From: an uncultured Pseudomonadales bacterium
GTDB lineage: Bacteria > Pseudomonadota > Gammaproteobacteria > Pseudomonadales > Azotimanducaceae
Assembly (NCBI GenBank): GCA_937775265.1
Contig: CALKBV010000014.1
Span: 1-32,972, forward strand
Reading direction: 5' to 3'
Length of the DNA: 32,972 nucleotides
The position numbers and the translations under genes are program-made. The notes under the pieces are model-generated. The model was not told the DNA's origin and did no database searches. It was given only the letters and a program-made list of their open reading frames with translations. Shown in pieces: positions 1 through 7,929 of this stretch. Numbering within the stretch: position 1 is the first letter of the stretch; each line of letters begins with the position of its first letter.

Positions 1-166
1 AAGCGACGTCGTACCCCAGGTCGTTTATTTGCTCAACCGGAAAGTCTTCATCCGTAACCTTGGTTTCCTGCAAGCCGATGAACGCAGGGTTATGTTTTTT
101 GATAACAGCTTCTAGTTGATTAAGCCGCACGCGAATGCTGTTCACATTAAAAGAAACGATTTTGAT
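1..166 (-). CDS. xthA: Exodeoxyribonuclease III, N-terminal part (runs off the left edge)
   Basis: Exonuclease III is the AP endonuclease and 3'-5' exonuclease of base-excision repair. Only about 55 N-terminal codons are inside the window. The minus strand reads IKIVSFNVNSIRVRLNQLEA followed by NPAFIGLQETKV, which matches the start of the XthA family, including the metal-binding Glu in LQET. The family normally begins M-K-I-V-S-F-N, but the codon at the Met position is ATC (164-166). An AGGT Shine-Dalgarno-like stretch lies about 7 nt upstream and overlaps the stop of the MBL gene. No ATG or GTG precedes it in frame nearby. A TTG at 233-235 would add 23 unrelated residues. Identity is clear; the start codon is unusual and is discussed in the findings. 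Confidence 0.85.
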   Translation of the reverse strand, partial: MKIVSFNVNSIRVRLNQLEAVIKKHNPAFIGLQETKVTDEDFPVEQINDLGYDVA

Positions 167-170
167 AGCG

Positions 171-1061
171 TTACCTGCTGATTTCGTGGAGGTCGATGGT
201 CGTGACTCTGGGGTCTTTCCTGGAAGTGAGTTCAAACACCAGTCCCTCAGAGGCTATATAGGATCCGATCACACTGTTCCTGGATTTAAAAAACTTTGTT
301 GATTCTATCGCGATCTCGTCCAGTTCTGAGTCGGTGCGCTCCGGATCATGGTGGTACATCGCCAGGTTTTTAACCTGTGCATCGACTGCGAGTTGGCGCA
401 CCTGGGATATCAGGGAATGTCCCCAGCCGTGTTTGGCAGGCAGGTCCTTTTCGGTGTACTGCGCATCATGAATCAACAGATCTACACCCTTACAAAAATC
501 CACCCACTCGGCATACGTTGTCTGGGGTGCTTCCAGTGGGTCTAGTTCATTGTCGGTGATGTAGGCGATGGAGACGCCATCTTCTTCGAGCCGGTAGGCG
601 TCTCCGCCTCCCGGGTGATTTAGCGGCGTTCTGGTCGTCTGAAACGATTGCGCATCTAGGTACTCTTCAACCCGATACACCGTTGTGATCTTTGACGGTA
701 AATCCTCGGAGCGTACCGGGAAGGTTGAACCATCCATTTGTTCAAGTATGGCTTTGAGTGAAACCTCGTTGCTGTCGATACTCTGGCAAATTCTGATCTC
801 ACGATCAGGCTGATAGATTGGTGCAAAGAACGGGTAGCCCTGAATATGATCCCAATGACCGTGACTAAGAAGAAGCAGGAGGGGCTCATCATTTTGAACC
901 ATCCTCATGCCCAGTTTGCGAATCCCGGTGCCTGCATCAAAGATGATATTGTTGCCGTCATTCAGTCGTACATGCACGCAAGACGTGTTGCCACCATACT
1001 TTATCGTTCTAGGGCCCGGTGCAGCGATAGAGCCGCGGACCCCGTAGAAGGTGACTAGCAT
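171..1061 (-). CDS. MBL-fold metallo-hydrolase (cyclic phosphodiesterase-like)
   Basis: This 296-residue metallo-beta-lactamase-fold protein begins MLVTFYGVRGSIAAPG, the usual opening of a bacterial subgroup annotated as MBL-fold or PhnP/phosphodiesterase-like hydrolases. The metal-binding motif S-H-G-H-W-D-H is at about residues 66-72 (H67, H69, D71, H72). Further ligands probably lie in LNHPGG near residue 148, in ITDNE near 169 and in the HDAQY segment near 199. No signal peptide or membrane segment is visible, so it is probably cytoplasmic. It lies 8 nt downstream of the zinc-ribbon gene and its stop overlaps the ribosome-binding region of xthA, so the three look co-transcribed. The true substrate cannot be read from sequence; a phosphodiesterase role is inferred from the family. 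Confidence 0.85.
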   Translation of the reverse strand: MLVTFYGVRGSIAAPGPRTIKYGGNTSCVHVRLNDGNNIIFDAGTGIRKLGMRMVQNDEPLLLLLSHGHWDHIQGYPFFAPIYQPDREIRICQSIDSNEVSLKAILEQMDGSTFPVRSEDLPSKITTVYRVEEYLDAQSFQTTRTPLNHPGGGDAYRLEEDGVSIAYITDNELDPLEAPQTTYAEWVDFCKGVDLLIHDAQYTEKDLPAKHGWGHSLISQVRQLAVDAQVKNLAMYHHDPERTDSELDEIAIESTKFFKSRNSVIGSYIASEGLVFELTSRKDPRVTTIDLHEISR

Positions 1062-1069
1062 GTCACCCG

Positions 1070-1444
1070 CTAGCTTCGTTTACCTGTAATAAGGTCTCGA
1101 AACTTATCCAGAAGTGTCTCGTATTTGTAATCTGTGAACTCCCCAGCGTCGAAATACATTCCATGCTCTTCACAGGCTTCGTACCAGATATGGGATTGCT
1201 TGGGATCTGCAATCTTATCCATTTTCTTGCCACATCGAGGACAATCGACGTCTACGATTTTGTTGAATTCCTTGCCCATTTCAGGGTCGCCGCTATCCAC
1301 GAACTCGGACATCCACTTGCCCTTTAATACATCAGCTTCACCAATGTCGAACCAGATTCCTTTACAATTGGTGCAACGATCTACGGTCATATTACGACCG
1401 TAGGTGACTTCTTCCATGTTCGCTTGGCACTTCGGACACTCCAT
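1070..1444 (-). CDS. Zinc-ribbon (zf-TFIIB family) protein
   Basis: This 124-residue soluble protein contains two zinc-ribbon motifs. The first is at the N terminus (C-P-K-C-Q, then C-T-N-C-K-G-I-W-F-D at about residues 24-33). The second is in the middle (C-P-R-C-G at about 69-73, then C-E-E-H-G-M-Y-F-D-A-G-E). The C-x-x-C-x-G-x-W-[FL]-D signature with a following acidic helix is typical of the zf-TFIIB domain family found in bacterial proteins of unknown role. The second half has His in place of the last Cys, which can still bind zinc. It is first in a probable three-gene run with the MBL hydrolase and xthA. No specific function is known. Confidence 0.8.
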   Translation of the reverse strand: MECPKCQANMEEVTYGRNMTVDRCTNCKGIWFDIGEADVLKGKWMSEFVDSGDPEMGKEFNKIVDVDCPRCGKKMDKIADPKQSHIWYEACEEHGMYFDAGEFTDYKYETLLDKFRDLITGKRS

Positions 1445-1697
1445 AACGGTACTACCTTATTTGGCTATTGTTCTATTGTAATAGATTGGATTTGCGGGAC
1501 CGTAATGGTCCTGTTGGGCAGAGTATACTGAAGGTATAACGAAGATGCATGTTGATTGTGACCGCCGGTACCGGGTGTTGCATTACAAGTAACCCAGACA
1601 CGGCGCGGCCCTAAATAAGTAGCGCAATGGCGTCGTGATTAAAACCGATGTAACCACCATCCTGGCTGGCTAAAGGCCGATAGCCTCAGCGAAAAGC

Positions 1698-1713
1698 CTG
1701 AAAACGTTTTCAG
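1698..1713. promoter_or_regulatory. 16-bp perfect palindrome
   Basis: The sequence CTGAAAACGTTTTCAG is its own reverse complement over 16 bp. It sits in non-coding DNA far from the nearest intact start (the zinc-ribbon gene at 1444), followed by an A-rich tract. It could be a protein-binding site or a leftover of a mobile or regulatory unit. No T-run follows, so it is not a standard terminator. Confidence 0.4.
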
Positions 1714-1965
1714 AAAAACCCTGCTAATCAAAAAAACGCCGATTGTTATCGGTTCTTGAACGGCTGAATAAAACTCGTAATTTTTGCGACCACATCAATA
1801 GGCTACGGTGATGCTTACGTCTAAATATGCCATGGTCATTGAGTGAAACCTATAATTAACATGAGGTATTGCCTTAAAAACATTGATATATATACGATAG
1901 AAAACCTGATAACGGGACGGAGGAGCATGCTCGCGAACAAAGGTTCGTCGAAATATCCTGGAGAG

Positions 1966-2106
1966 TTACGATACCTCATTAATAATATCGACCATCGCCT
2001 CTCGATCAATCGGCTTGGGGAGAAACCCGTCTGCACCGGCGCTGTACGAATTACTTACGTCCTCAGGTTGGACATTCGCAGAGACGTATACGATGGTAAT
2101 GCAAGC
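1966..2106 (-). pseudogene. Remnant of a response-regulator receiver domain (3' end)
   Basis: The minus strand reads TIVYVSANVQPEDVSNSY directly followed by SAGADGFLPKPIDREAM and a stop at 1966-1968. This is the classic C-terminal half of a CheY-like receiver domain: beta-4 with a Ser/Thr switch position, G-A-D-G-F-L-x-K-P with the conserved Lys of beta-5, and the alpha-5 helix. A TGA at 2107-2109 interrupts the frame upstream. The following upstream frame (2110-2268) contains QVFEWQGI, reminiscent of the end of a PAS domain, but no phosphoacceptor Asp region. The N-terminal half is therefore missing or scrambled. A decayed response regulator or hybrid kinase is the best reading. Confidence 0.65.
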
Positions 2107-2410
2107 TCAACCAGCTTCTCGCGACGCTACCCGTTTCCCTGCGGAACCTGCAAAAAGAATCATTTCCGATAGCCCCATTAAAACCCCAGTGCGAATACCC
2201 TGCCATTCAAATACTTGTCCTGTTACATCAAAATAAATCGAACGGAGGCCACTCTCTGGTAGAGAGTTTTAAAAAAAACTCTATTTTTAGCCGGGTATTT
2301 GTGTTCCCAGTCGTTATAAGCAATATAAGCGGGAGCTGCTATTGTATCCTTTGATTCAAACACTCCTGTTGCTACGCCTGCAGCACCAAGCCAATCAGTT
2401 CAGTGCTCTG

Positions 2411-4063
2411 TTAGCCATAATTACGAATGACCTGGCCGCCTCGATCCCCGGTAAGTTCATCGTCTCGTAAGATGACTGTGCCATTGCAGATGGTGGCCAT
2501 ATACCCCTGTCCCTGTTGGATGAACCGCGGCGAACCGAATGGGAAGTCGTGCACAATACGCGGCATCTTTTCACCCAGTCGGTCCATGTCTATGACATTG
2601 ATATCTGCTCGCATGCCTTCCTGGAGTAGGCCGCGATCACTCAAGCCCAAAATCCTGGCTGGTGCTGCTGTCAGCTTATGAATGGCCTCAGGCAACGAAA
2701 ATAGCTGTGCTCTTTTGTGCCAGTGCGTCAGCACAAAGGTAGACCATCCAGAATCCATTACCTGGCTGACATGCGCGCCTGCGTCTCCCAGACCGGGTAA
2801 ACAGTGATCGCTCGAAAAGAGGTTTGCCAATGCTTTGAGGTTTTTATTAAAAAATTGCATGGTGAAAAGACCAAGGCCGTCAGTCTCTCGGGCAAGCCTC
2901 AGGTAGGTTTGTGCTGGATGTTCTCCTGCGTCCTCTGCCATTGCACTGAGGCTTTTTGAACCAAGGTAATCGGGTTGCGATTCGGTACCCATCCAGAATA
3001 GCTCTTCCGGTGGTAGACCAGGCTTTTCAGAAGCCTCGGTGACCAGCTTTTCGCAAAATGCTGTATCGTTAATCGCGACAATTCTTGCGGCAAGATCCAT
3101 GTCCGCCAGTTGGTGCCATGAGTCTGACTTCCACGGGAAACCGCACTGTAAACCGGTGATAAAGCCAGTACCTCTGGGGACAGAAATCGCACTAACGTCA
3201 AGGCCATCAGCATTCAGTTCTTCGAGCAAATCTTTAACGCGCTGCCCAGAGGAATCTTTTGCGCCGGCGGTGATGCTAAACAAAATTCTTCCGTTTGCTG
3301 CTTTGGCTTCTTTGCGCAATAGCTCTGCTTCACCTTCAAAATTACCACCAAGGTTTAGCACGTTCTGCATGAGCCCACCGGCAGCACCAACTTCTGCTGC
3401 TATGGCTTCTACCTCTTCGTGAAGGGCATGGGTCCCAGGTACGTGGCGGCCGTCTGGCATGTAGTGACCTAGAAATCGGTTCGTCGAGAACCCTGCCGCA
3501 CCGGCCCGAACAGAGTCACCTACAATTTTGACGATCTGCGCCTGCTCCTCGGCTGTCGGCTGTTCGGTGATCGAGCGATCACCCATAACGTAGTAACGTA
3601 CGGCGCAATGGCCCACTAAGCCAGCGACATTAATTGCGGGGTTCATTTCCTCGATCGCATCAAGGTAGCCGCCGTAATCTTCCCAGGACCAGGGAAGACC
3701 TTCGAGTATTGCCTTGCGTGGAATATCTTCGACAGTTTCCATCATGGCTGCCAATAGATCCTTGTCTTCGGGTTTACAAGGCGCGAAGGTAACGCCGCAG
3801 TTTCCCATCAACGCCGTTGTCACGCCGTGCCAACTAATGGGCGTGAGGCTAGGGTCCCAGCCTATTTGCGCATCCAGGTGGGTATGTAGATCAACAAAAC
3901 CGGGCGTCACGACATGGCCTTTTGCGTCGATTTCTTCCAAAGCAGCGTCATCCAGGTCGCCAATTTTAGCGATAATACCTGCGCTAATAGCGATATCTGC
4001 GGTTACTGGCTGTGCTCCGCTGCCGTCAACAATCGTTCCGTTTCTAATAATCAGGTCATACAT
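2411..4063 (-). CDS. N-acyl-D-amino-acid deacylase family amidohydrolase
   Basis: This 550-residue amidohydrolase-superfamily enzyme starts M-Y-D-L-I-I-R-N-G-T-I-V-D-G. The beta-sandwich strand is followed by the metal-binding H-x-H in DLHTHLDAQ (H60, H62) and the G-N-C-G-V-T-F-A-P loop (about 92-100) typical of D-aminoacylases. Further family landmarks are GHCAVR (about 151), SAGAAGFST-like RAGAAGFSTNR (about 187) and the late G-D-A-G-A-H-V-S motif (about 432) with the catalytic Asp. Members release D-amino acids or related compounds from N-acyl derivatives, though many have uncharacterised substrates. The length is slightly greater than the usual 480-530. It is transcribed divergently from the acyl-CoA carboxylase, with 130 bp between starts, which suggests shared regulation. 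Confidence 0.85.
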   Translation of the reverse strand: MYDLIIRNGTIVDGSGAQPVTADIAISAGIIAKIGDLDDAALEEIDAKGHVVTPGFVDLHTHLDAQIGWDPSLTPISWHGVTTALMGNCGVTFAPCKPEDKDLLAAMMETVEDIPRKAILEGLPWSWEDYGGYLDAIEEMNPAINVAGLVGHCAVRYYVMGDRSITEQPTAEEQAQIVKIVGDSVRAGAAGFSTNRFLGHYMPDGRHVPGTHALHEEVEAIAAEVGAAGGLMQNVLNLGGNFEGEAELLRKEAKAANGRILFSITAGAKDSSGQRVKDLLEELNADGLDVSAISVPRGTGFITGLQCGFPWKSDSWHQLADMDLAARIVAINDTAFCEKLVTEASEKPGLPPEELFWMGTESQPDYLGSKSLSAMAEDAGEHPAQTYLRLARETDGLGLFTMQFFNKNLKALANLFSSDHCLPGLGDAGAHVSQVMDSGWSTFVLTHWHKRAQLFSLPEAIHKLTAAPARILGLSDRGLLQEGMRADINVIDMDRLGEKMPRIVHDFPFGSPRFIQQGQGYMATICNGTVILRDDELTGDRGGQVIRNYG

Positions 4064-4129
4064 AAATGGATTCTCTGTGGTCTATGATTAAGTGGGCTAT
4101 GGTCTGATTATGCTGGGAAAAACAAGAGA

Positions 4130-4157
4130 TTGTCGAGGCTTTGTGATTGTGTATAAA
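4130..4157 (+). promoter_or_regulatory. Sigma70-like promoter of the acyl-CoA carboxylase gene
   Basis: A -35 hexamer TTGTCG (4130-4135) is separated by 16 bp from a -10 hexamer TATAAA (4152-4157). A strong ribosome-binding site AAAGGAGAG lies just before the ATG at 4194. The predicted 5' leader is about 30 nt. Assigned by eye only. Confidence 0.5.
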
Positions 4158-4193
4158 TGTTGTGTCGCAATATTGTTGTAAAAGGAGAGATAA

Positions 4194-7100
4194 ATGAAGC
4201 GTCTTAACCGAATGTTGATATGCAACCGTGGCGAAATAGCGATACGAATCGCTGAGGCTGCAGCGTCTCTGGGAATGGAGACTGTGTCTATATACGCCGC
4301 GGTTGACCGGACCTCCAGACATACTAGTGTGACGACAAAAAGCGTGCAGATAGCCGCTGGCGACGGCGTTGCGGCTTATTTAGACATAGACGCTGTACTG
4401 GAAGTAGCGAAAACGGAGGCGTGCGATTGTGTGCATCCGGGGTACGGTTTTCTTGCTGAAAATGCATTGTTTGCAGAACGTTGTCTGGATGAAGGGATTG
4501 TTTTTGTCGGACCTAGTCCTTCGGCGCTGGCCCTTTTCGGCGACAAGGTTCGTGCACGAGATTTAGCTAAGAAGCTTAATGTTCCATTGGTGCCTGGGTC
4601 GGAAACGGCGCTCCATAGCTTGAAAGATGCGGTATACGCCGCAGATAAAATTGGTTATCCAGTCATGTTGAAAGCCGCCGCCGGTGGAGGAGGGCGGGGC
4701 ATCAGAAGGGTTGAATCCCATGATGAGCTAGCCACCGCCTTTGAGAGATGTGGGAGTGAGGCGGCAAGTGCTTTTGGTGACGGTACGCTGTTTATGGAAA
4801 AGTTGGTCGTTGGCCCAAGACATATTGAAGTGCAGGTTCTAGCGGACTCACAAGGTGAAACAATTCATCTCTATGAGCGCGATTGTTCCGTTCAGATCAG
4901 AAACCAAAAAGTCATTGAAGTGGCTCCTGCTTTTTCAATAACGGATGAGTTAAGGGTAAAGCTGCATCAAGATGCTATTAACCTTGTGGAGGGTACTGAT
5001 TATGTCAATGCCGGCACCGTTGAATTTTTGGTGGATCCAGAGACATCAGAATACTATTTCATCGAATGTAATCCGCGGATTCAGGTTGAACACACGATTA
5101 CCGAGGAAGTTCTAGGGATAGATTTGATCGAGGCTCAGATTGAGATTGCCAATGGCAGAAGCCTCAAAGAATTAGGGCTTCTTGAGTGCAAACCCACGGG
5201 CTATGCCATCCAATCACGGGTTGTTGCTGAGGGTAGCGGAACGATAGCGGCCTATAAGGAACCGGCAGGGCGAGGCGTGCGGGTGGATAGCTGTGGTTTT
5301 CAGGGTTATGCGCCTTCGCCTCTATTTGATCCGCTGGTAGCGAAACTAATCTGTCGCTCCAATTCCAGTGGCACCCTGGCGTCTGCCGTAGAGCGATCTC
5401 TGCGAGCGTTAGAGACCTTCCAGATAACCGGGCTCCCGACAAATCTTGCAAGCCTTCACGCTATTTTAAGTCGTCCTGAAATCCGCAAAGGTGCAGCTAC
5501 AACCACGATGCTTGAGAAAAACCCTCTGTTGCTGTCGGCTACCCCTCTAGCGGGCCGTTCCACAGAGTTTCTTGACCAACAGTCGAAGCGAATTATTGGT
5601 AGTAGTCCTGTGTCAGACCAGGGAGTAACGCGGCTGCCAGAATTATCCTTCGATGAGGCCTGTGAAGTTGTCGAATGTCCAATGGACAGCGTGGTGCTGG
5701 AAATAATGGTGTCTGAACATGACGAAGTCATCAAAGGAGATGTTATTTGTGTGGTGACGGCAATGAAGATGGAGACGAACATCACAAGCCCTGTGACCGG
5801 AAAAATCTTGGCGCTACAACAAATCAGTGCTGGCGATAGCATCGGAGTAAGAAGCGTTATTGCCGCAGTCTTACCGGGCGCTGTTGATACAGACAAAGGT
5901 CCTGAAACAGCGGCGGGTGCTTGGAGTGAGGTGCTTGAGGAAGTGGCCACCTTGAAGCAGATGGGGTTAGACCGACTGGGACTTGAATCAAACGAGCCTG
6001 GAGTGGTTCGGCAGAGAAACCGAGGGAAATTCACCTGCAGGCAACGAATCGACCTCTTTCTCGACGATGCCTCGTTTCGAGAAGTCGGCAGTATTGCGGG
6101 TTTTGCGTCATATGATGTCGAGGGTGGGGTTGCCGCGTTTACGCCAGCAAACTCGGTGGGTGGCTGGGGTGATGTGTCGGGTAGAGCGACCATTGTTTGC
6201 GCGGATGACTTTACGTCCCGTGGCGGTCATGCCGATGGTGCCATCGGGGCGAAGTCTGGGTATTTGGATAGGTTGTCGATGGAAATGCGAATTCCTTCTG
6301 TGAGGATGCTCGATGGTTCATCTGGCGGCGGCAGTGTCGCAGCGATGGTGCCTCAGCAAAAAAAAGCTGGCGAAAGTAACGCAGAGGAAAGTTCTGGTGC
6401 AATCAAAGCTGGCAGGCCAAGAGTGTCAGGCGGGGGAGGGTCTTTTCTACCGGGGCACCTAGGGAGCAGCATGTACGCAGAACAACTCGCGACCGTTCCC
6501 GTGGTAAATATGTTGTTGGGTAGTGTGGTCGGTATTGGTGCTGCGAAAGCGGTGTTGGGGCATTTTTCAGTGATGGTGCGCGACATTTCTCAATTATTTG
6601 TTGCCGGCCCCCCAGTGGTCTCTCATGCAATGGGTTATGACATCACAAAAGAGGATCTTGGGGGGTGGCATATTCATTGCACGAATGGGGCTGTCGACAA
6701 TCTTGCAGAAAGTGAAGAAGATGCGATGGATATGGCACGGCGGTTTCTGTCCTACTTGCCTAATAGCGTATTTGAAATACCGCCTCAGGAGAGTCCCACT
6801 GATGCTGTAAATAGGAGAGAAGAAGAACTCCTAAACTTGATTCCTAGAAAGCGAACAACGACCTTTGATGTACGCCGTGCCATTGAGTTAATCGCTGACA
6901 AAAACTCATTTTTTGAAATCGGATCATTGTGGGGCACGGACCAGGTGACCGGGTTTGTGAGAATGAACGGCTATTCTGTTGGTGTCATTGCCTCAGATAG
7001 CAGGCACGTCAATGGCGGAGCCCTTACCGCGAAGGGTTGTGACAAATTGATTCGACACCTGGATCTTTGTGATTTGTTTCATATCCCTGTGCTAAACCTC

Positions 7101-7574
7101 GTCGACAACCCTGGGTTTGCCGTCGGCCTCGAACATGAAATAGCCGCAACTATCAGAAAAGGTGGCGAATGGATGGTGGCTTTTTCTCAACTATCGGTTC
7201 CGATTTATACCGTCTTGATGCGTCGCAGTTTTGGCGTCGCGGGTAATAACTATGCTACACCGCGCTCTCGTCCATCGATGAGAGTTTCGTGGCCAGCAGC
7301 GGACGTGGGAGGCATTCCTCCGGAGGGAGGAATAGAGGCTGCCTACAAAAGACAGCTCGCTGAAGCCGAGGACCCCGCTGCGTTAAGAGCAGAGTTGGAA
7401 GACCGAATCGAGGGGGCCAGAGGTCCTGTTGGACCTTTGAACAAATTTCAAATCGAAGAAGTGATAGACCCAAGGGATACAAGAAAAATGGTGTGTGATT
7501 GGGTCAAGCTAGCCTACAAGGTGATTCAGCATCCTGATCGATTGTTGACACGTAATCTACGATTCAGACCTTAG
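4194..7574 (+). CDS. Single-chain biotin-dependent acyl-CoA carboxylase (BC-BCCP-CT fusion)
   Basis: The 1126-residue protein carries all parts of a biotin-dependent acyl-CoA carboxylase. Residues about 1-450 are biotin carboxylase (NRGEIAIRI start, ATP-grasp loop AAGGGGRGIRR, FIECNPRIQVEHTITEE). A biotinyl domain is centred on A-M-K-M-E-T with biotinyl Lys525. About 600-1126 is carboxyltransferase, with N and C lobes (RQRIDLFLDDASFREVG and SSGGGS; later DNPGFAVG and SFGVAGNNY). Acetyl- and propionyl-CoA carboxylases normally split these domains over two or more chains. The order here matches the single-chain homohexameric long-chain acyl-CoA carboxylase described from mycobacteria (about 120 kDa). 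Acyl chain preference cannot be read from sequence. A good AAAGGAGAG ribosome-binding site fixes the start. Confidence 0.88.
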   Translation: MKRLNRMLICNRGEIAIRIAEAAASLGMETVSIYAAVDRTSRHTSVTTKSVQIAAGDGVAAYLDIDAVLEVAKTEACDCVHPGYGFLAENALFAERCLDEGIVFVGPSPSALALFGDKVRARDLAKKLNVPLVPGSETALHSLKDAVYAADKIGYPVMLKAAAGGGGRGIRRVESHDELATAFERCGSEAASAFGDGTLFMEKLVVGPRHIEVQVLADSQGETIHLYERDCSVQIRNQKVIEVAPAFSITDELRVKLHQDAINLVEGTDYVNAGTVEFLVDPETSEYYFIECNPRIQVEHTITEEVLGIDLIEAQIEIANGRSLKELGLLECKPTGYAIQSRVVAEGSGTIAAYKEPAGRGVRVDSCGFQGYAPSPLFDPLVAKLICRSNSSGTLASAVERSLRALETFQITGLPTNLASLHAILSRPEIRKGAATTTMLEKNPLLLSATPLAGRSTEFLDQQSKRIIGSSPVSDQGVTRLPELSFDEACEVVECPMDSVVLEIMVSEHDEVIKGDVICVVTAMKMETNITSPVTGKILALQQISAGDSIGVRSVIAAVLPGAVDTDKGPETAAGAWSEVLEEVATLKQMGLDRLGLESNEPGVVRQRNRGKFTCRQRIDLFLDDASFREVGSIAGFASYDVEGGVAAFTPANSVGGWGDVSGRATIVCADDFTSRGGHADGAIGAKSGYLDRLSMEMRIPSVRMLDGSSGGGSVAAMVPQQKKAGESNAEESSGAIKAGRPRVSGGGGSFLPGHLGSSMYAEQLATVPVVNMLLGSVVGIGAAKAVLGHFSVMVRDISQLFVAGPPVVSHAMGYDITKEDLGGWHIHCTNGAVDNLAESEEDAMDMARRFLSYLPNSVFEIPPQESPTDAVNRREEELLNLIPRKRTTTFDVRRAIELIADKNSFFEIGSLWGTDQVTGFVRMNGYSVGVIASDSRHVNGGALTAKGCDKLIRHLDLCDLFHIPVLNLVDNPGFAVGLEHEIAATIRKGGEWMVAFSQLSVPIYTVLMRRSFGVAGNNYATPRSRPSMRVSWPAADVGGIPPEGGIEAAYKRQLAEAEDPAALRAELEDRIEGARGPVGPLNKFQIEEVIDPRDTRKMVCDWVKLAYKVIQHPDRLLTRNLRFRP

Positions 7575-7929
7575 CAAGGAGCTTAACTGAGCGCTCACTT
7601 GAACGAGATGTTTGGAGATAATGTCCTTAGGGCGGCGCGCTCAATTTGAACTGCTATATCAGCAACCCTTCGAAGTTCAACGATTAATCAGGATGGCCCT
7701 GATATGCACCCATAGAGGTACCCATCAGGGTCGCGTCGCCATGTTTCGTCGTTGGGCGTAAATTGACGAATTTCGGATGGCCATCCATCAGACTGCGCAT
7801 AATGTATATTATGTTAAATAATACAATATAGCCGTATGACCGATGGCCATGCCTAAAAGGAAGTCGTCCAGGTACTGAGTTGTTACTTCCGGGTTGCTTC
7901 TATGAACTCAAAACGCATCCCCAGCCTAA
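7575..7929. other. Intergenic region with a decayed 3' gene end
   Basis: No intact gene is seen. A 10-bp palindrome TGAGCGCTCA (7588-7597) follows the carboxylase stop but lacks a T-run. The minus strand at 7688-7812 reads like the C-terminal end of a protein (listed separately). The rest is AT-rich without recognisable signals. Confidence 0.5.
7688..7812 (-). pseudogene. Unassigned C-terminal protein fragment
   Basis: The minus strand reads AQSDGWPSEIRQFTPNDETW followed by RRDPDGYLYGCISGPS and a TGA at 7688-7690. An in-frame TAA lies just upstream and there is no start codon. The composition (Trp-rich, DPDGYLYG) looks like real protein rather than random translation, so this is probably the surviving 3' end of a lost gene downstream of the GST. 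I do not recognise the family. Confidence 0.35.

Larger units (their letters stand above)
1445..2410. other. Gene-poor region with palindromes and decayed coding DNA
   Basis: No intact gene is supported in this roughly 965-bp gap. The part near 1445 should hold the promoter of the zinc-ribbon gene. Short inverted repeats include 1472-1485 (TCTATT/AATAGA), 1497-1511 (GGACC/GGTCC), 1565-1574 (CCGGTACCGG), 1739-1752 (CCGAT/ATCGG) and a 16-bp perfect palindrome at 1698-1713. An AT-rich 8-bp stem (AGAGTTTT/AAAACTCT) is at 2263-2282. On the minus strand 1966-2106 encodes the end of a receiver domain. Next to it, minus-strand open stretches without good starts (2110-2268 and about 2223-2398, the latter containing AYIAYNDWEHKYPAK) look like former coding sequence that I cannot assign. 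Confidence 0.6.

Noticed and set aside
2107..2109. TGA in the receiver-domain remnant as selenocysteine
   Set aside because: The upstream sequence is not receiver-like, no Cys is expected there, and no suitable hairpin was seen; decay explains it better.
2263..2282. AT-rich inverted repeat as an intrinsic terminator
   Set aside because: The stem has few GC pairs and no intact gene ends next to it on either strand.
5456..6193. 245-codon open frame antisense to the carboxylase
   Set aside because: It is a shadow of the carboxylase codon pattern, Ser/Thr-rich with no recognisable domain.
4194..7574. Acetyl-CoA carboxylase for fatty acid synthesis
   Set aside because: The housekeeping AccABCD enzyme of gammaproteobacteria is made of separate subunits; the fused layout indicates a catabolic or long-chain type.
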